In this document: in pieces, positions 63,817 to 64,000 of the stretch | Numbering within the stretch: position 1 is the first letter of the stretch | Layout: each line of letters begins with the position of its first letter | DNA from: Litoditis marina | Taxonomy: Eukaryota; Nematoda; Chromadorea; Rhabditida; Rhabditidae | Length of the DNA: 64,000 nucleotides | Direction of reading: 5' to 3' | NCBI GenBank assembly: GCA_964036275.1 | Contig: OZ038439.1 | Span: 13,993,095 to 14,057,094, forward strand | The notes under the pieces: generated by a model | Database searches by the model: none | Seen by the model: only the letters and a program-made list of their open reading frames with translations | Told to the model about the DNA's origin: nothing | Translations under genes and position numbers: made by a program

Positions 63817-64000
63817 ATAGTGAGTGCCGAATTCATAAATTTCTGTCTCTCGCCGGAATCGAACCTGCGAGCAAAAGATTCGTAGAAGGGCGCTGATTAC
63901 AGTACATAAACCGAAAGTTTTGGACTCGAAGACATGTGTGCGTGCACAGCGGACAGGGAGATATACAGTACCCTACCGCTTTTCCGTTGGCAACGACTAT
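63817..64000 (-). repeat. tRNA-like repeat, copy 6
   Basis: Minus-strand copy from ATAGTGAGTGCC (left end) to CAACGACTAT at the window edge. B box GGTTCGATTCC and the GTCTCT/AGAGAC stem are intact, but the A-box region is disrupted. It lies in the last visible intron of chemoreceptor paralog 2. Confidence 0.7.

Overview
This window is nematode nuclear DNA, almost certainly from the genus Caenorhabditis (the species cannot be named from sequence alone). The evidence is AT-rich DNA, many short exons joined by GT-AG introns with TTTTCAG-type acceptors, likely spliced-leader acceptors just before some start codons, several astacin (NAS-type) metalloproteases, an ET-module secreted protein, three nematode chemoreceptors, and a dense load of small foldback transposons. 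Exons were assembled by hand from splice sites, reading phase and comparison between paralogs.

Layout. 1-5 kb: a seven-exon pyridoxamine-phosphate oxidase-like gene (749-3734) followed by a broken copy of its fourth exon (4247-4570) that is itself split by a hAT-like MITE. 5.2-7.3 kb, minus strand: a secreted ET-module protein with a Thr/Pro-rich mucin-like tail. 8.6-15.5 kb, minus strand: astacin gene A. 16.2-18.6 kb: a tiny secreted cysteine-rich protein. 19-50.5 kb: four astacin genes head to tail on the plus strand (C, D, E, F). 52.2-54.9 kb: an Srh/Sri-like chemoreceptor. 57.2-59.9 kb and from 62.3 kb past the right edge: two paralogous chemoreceptors of another family.

The centre of the window is the astacin cluster. 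All five genes have the same 15-exon structure and encode about 487-489 residues: signal peptide, propeptide with an F-x-G-D aspartate switch and an R-x-K-R site, zinc protease domain, EGF-like module and CUB domain. Genes C and E are nearly identical and genes D and F form a second, more diverged pair, so the array reads as a duplicated two-gene block (C-D, then E-F). Each gene has a TATA-like box 36-39 bases before the ATG. Several copies carry changes in the most conserved catalytic positions: Gly to Asn in the zinc signature of F, GCW to GCK in D, and an extra Cys in the zinc helix of A.

Introns and spacers hold many repeat families: tRNA-like repeats, foldback elements, hAT-like MITEs with simple-repeat interiors, and a nested insertion with a TTA target duplication. 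No bacterial-type features (CRISPR, operons, insertion sequences) were seen.
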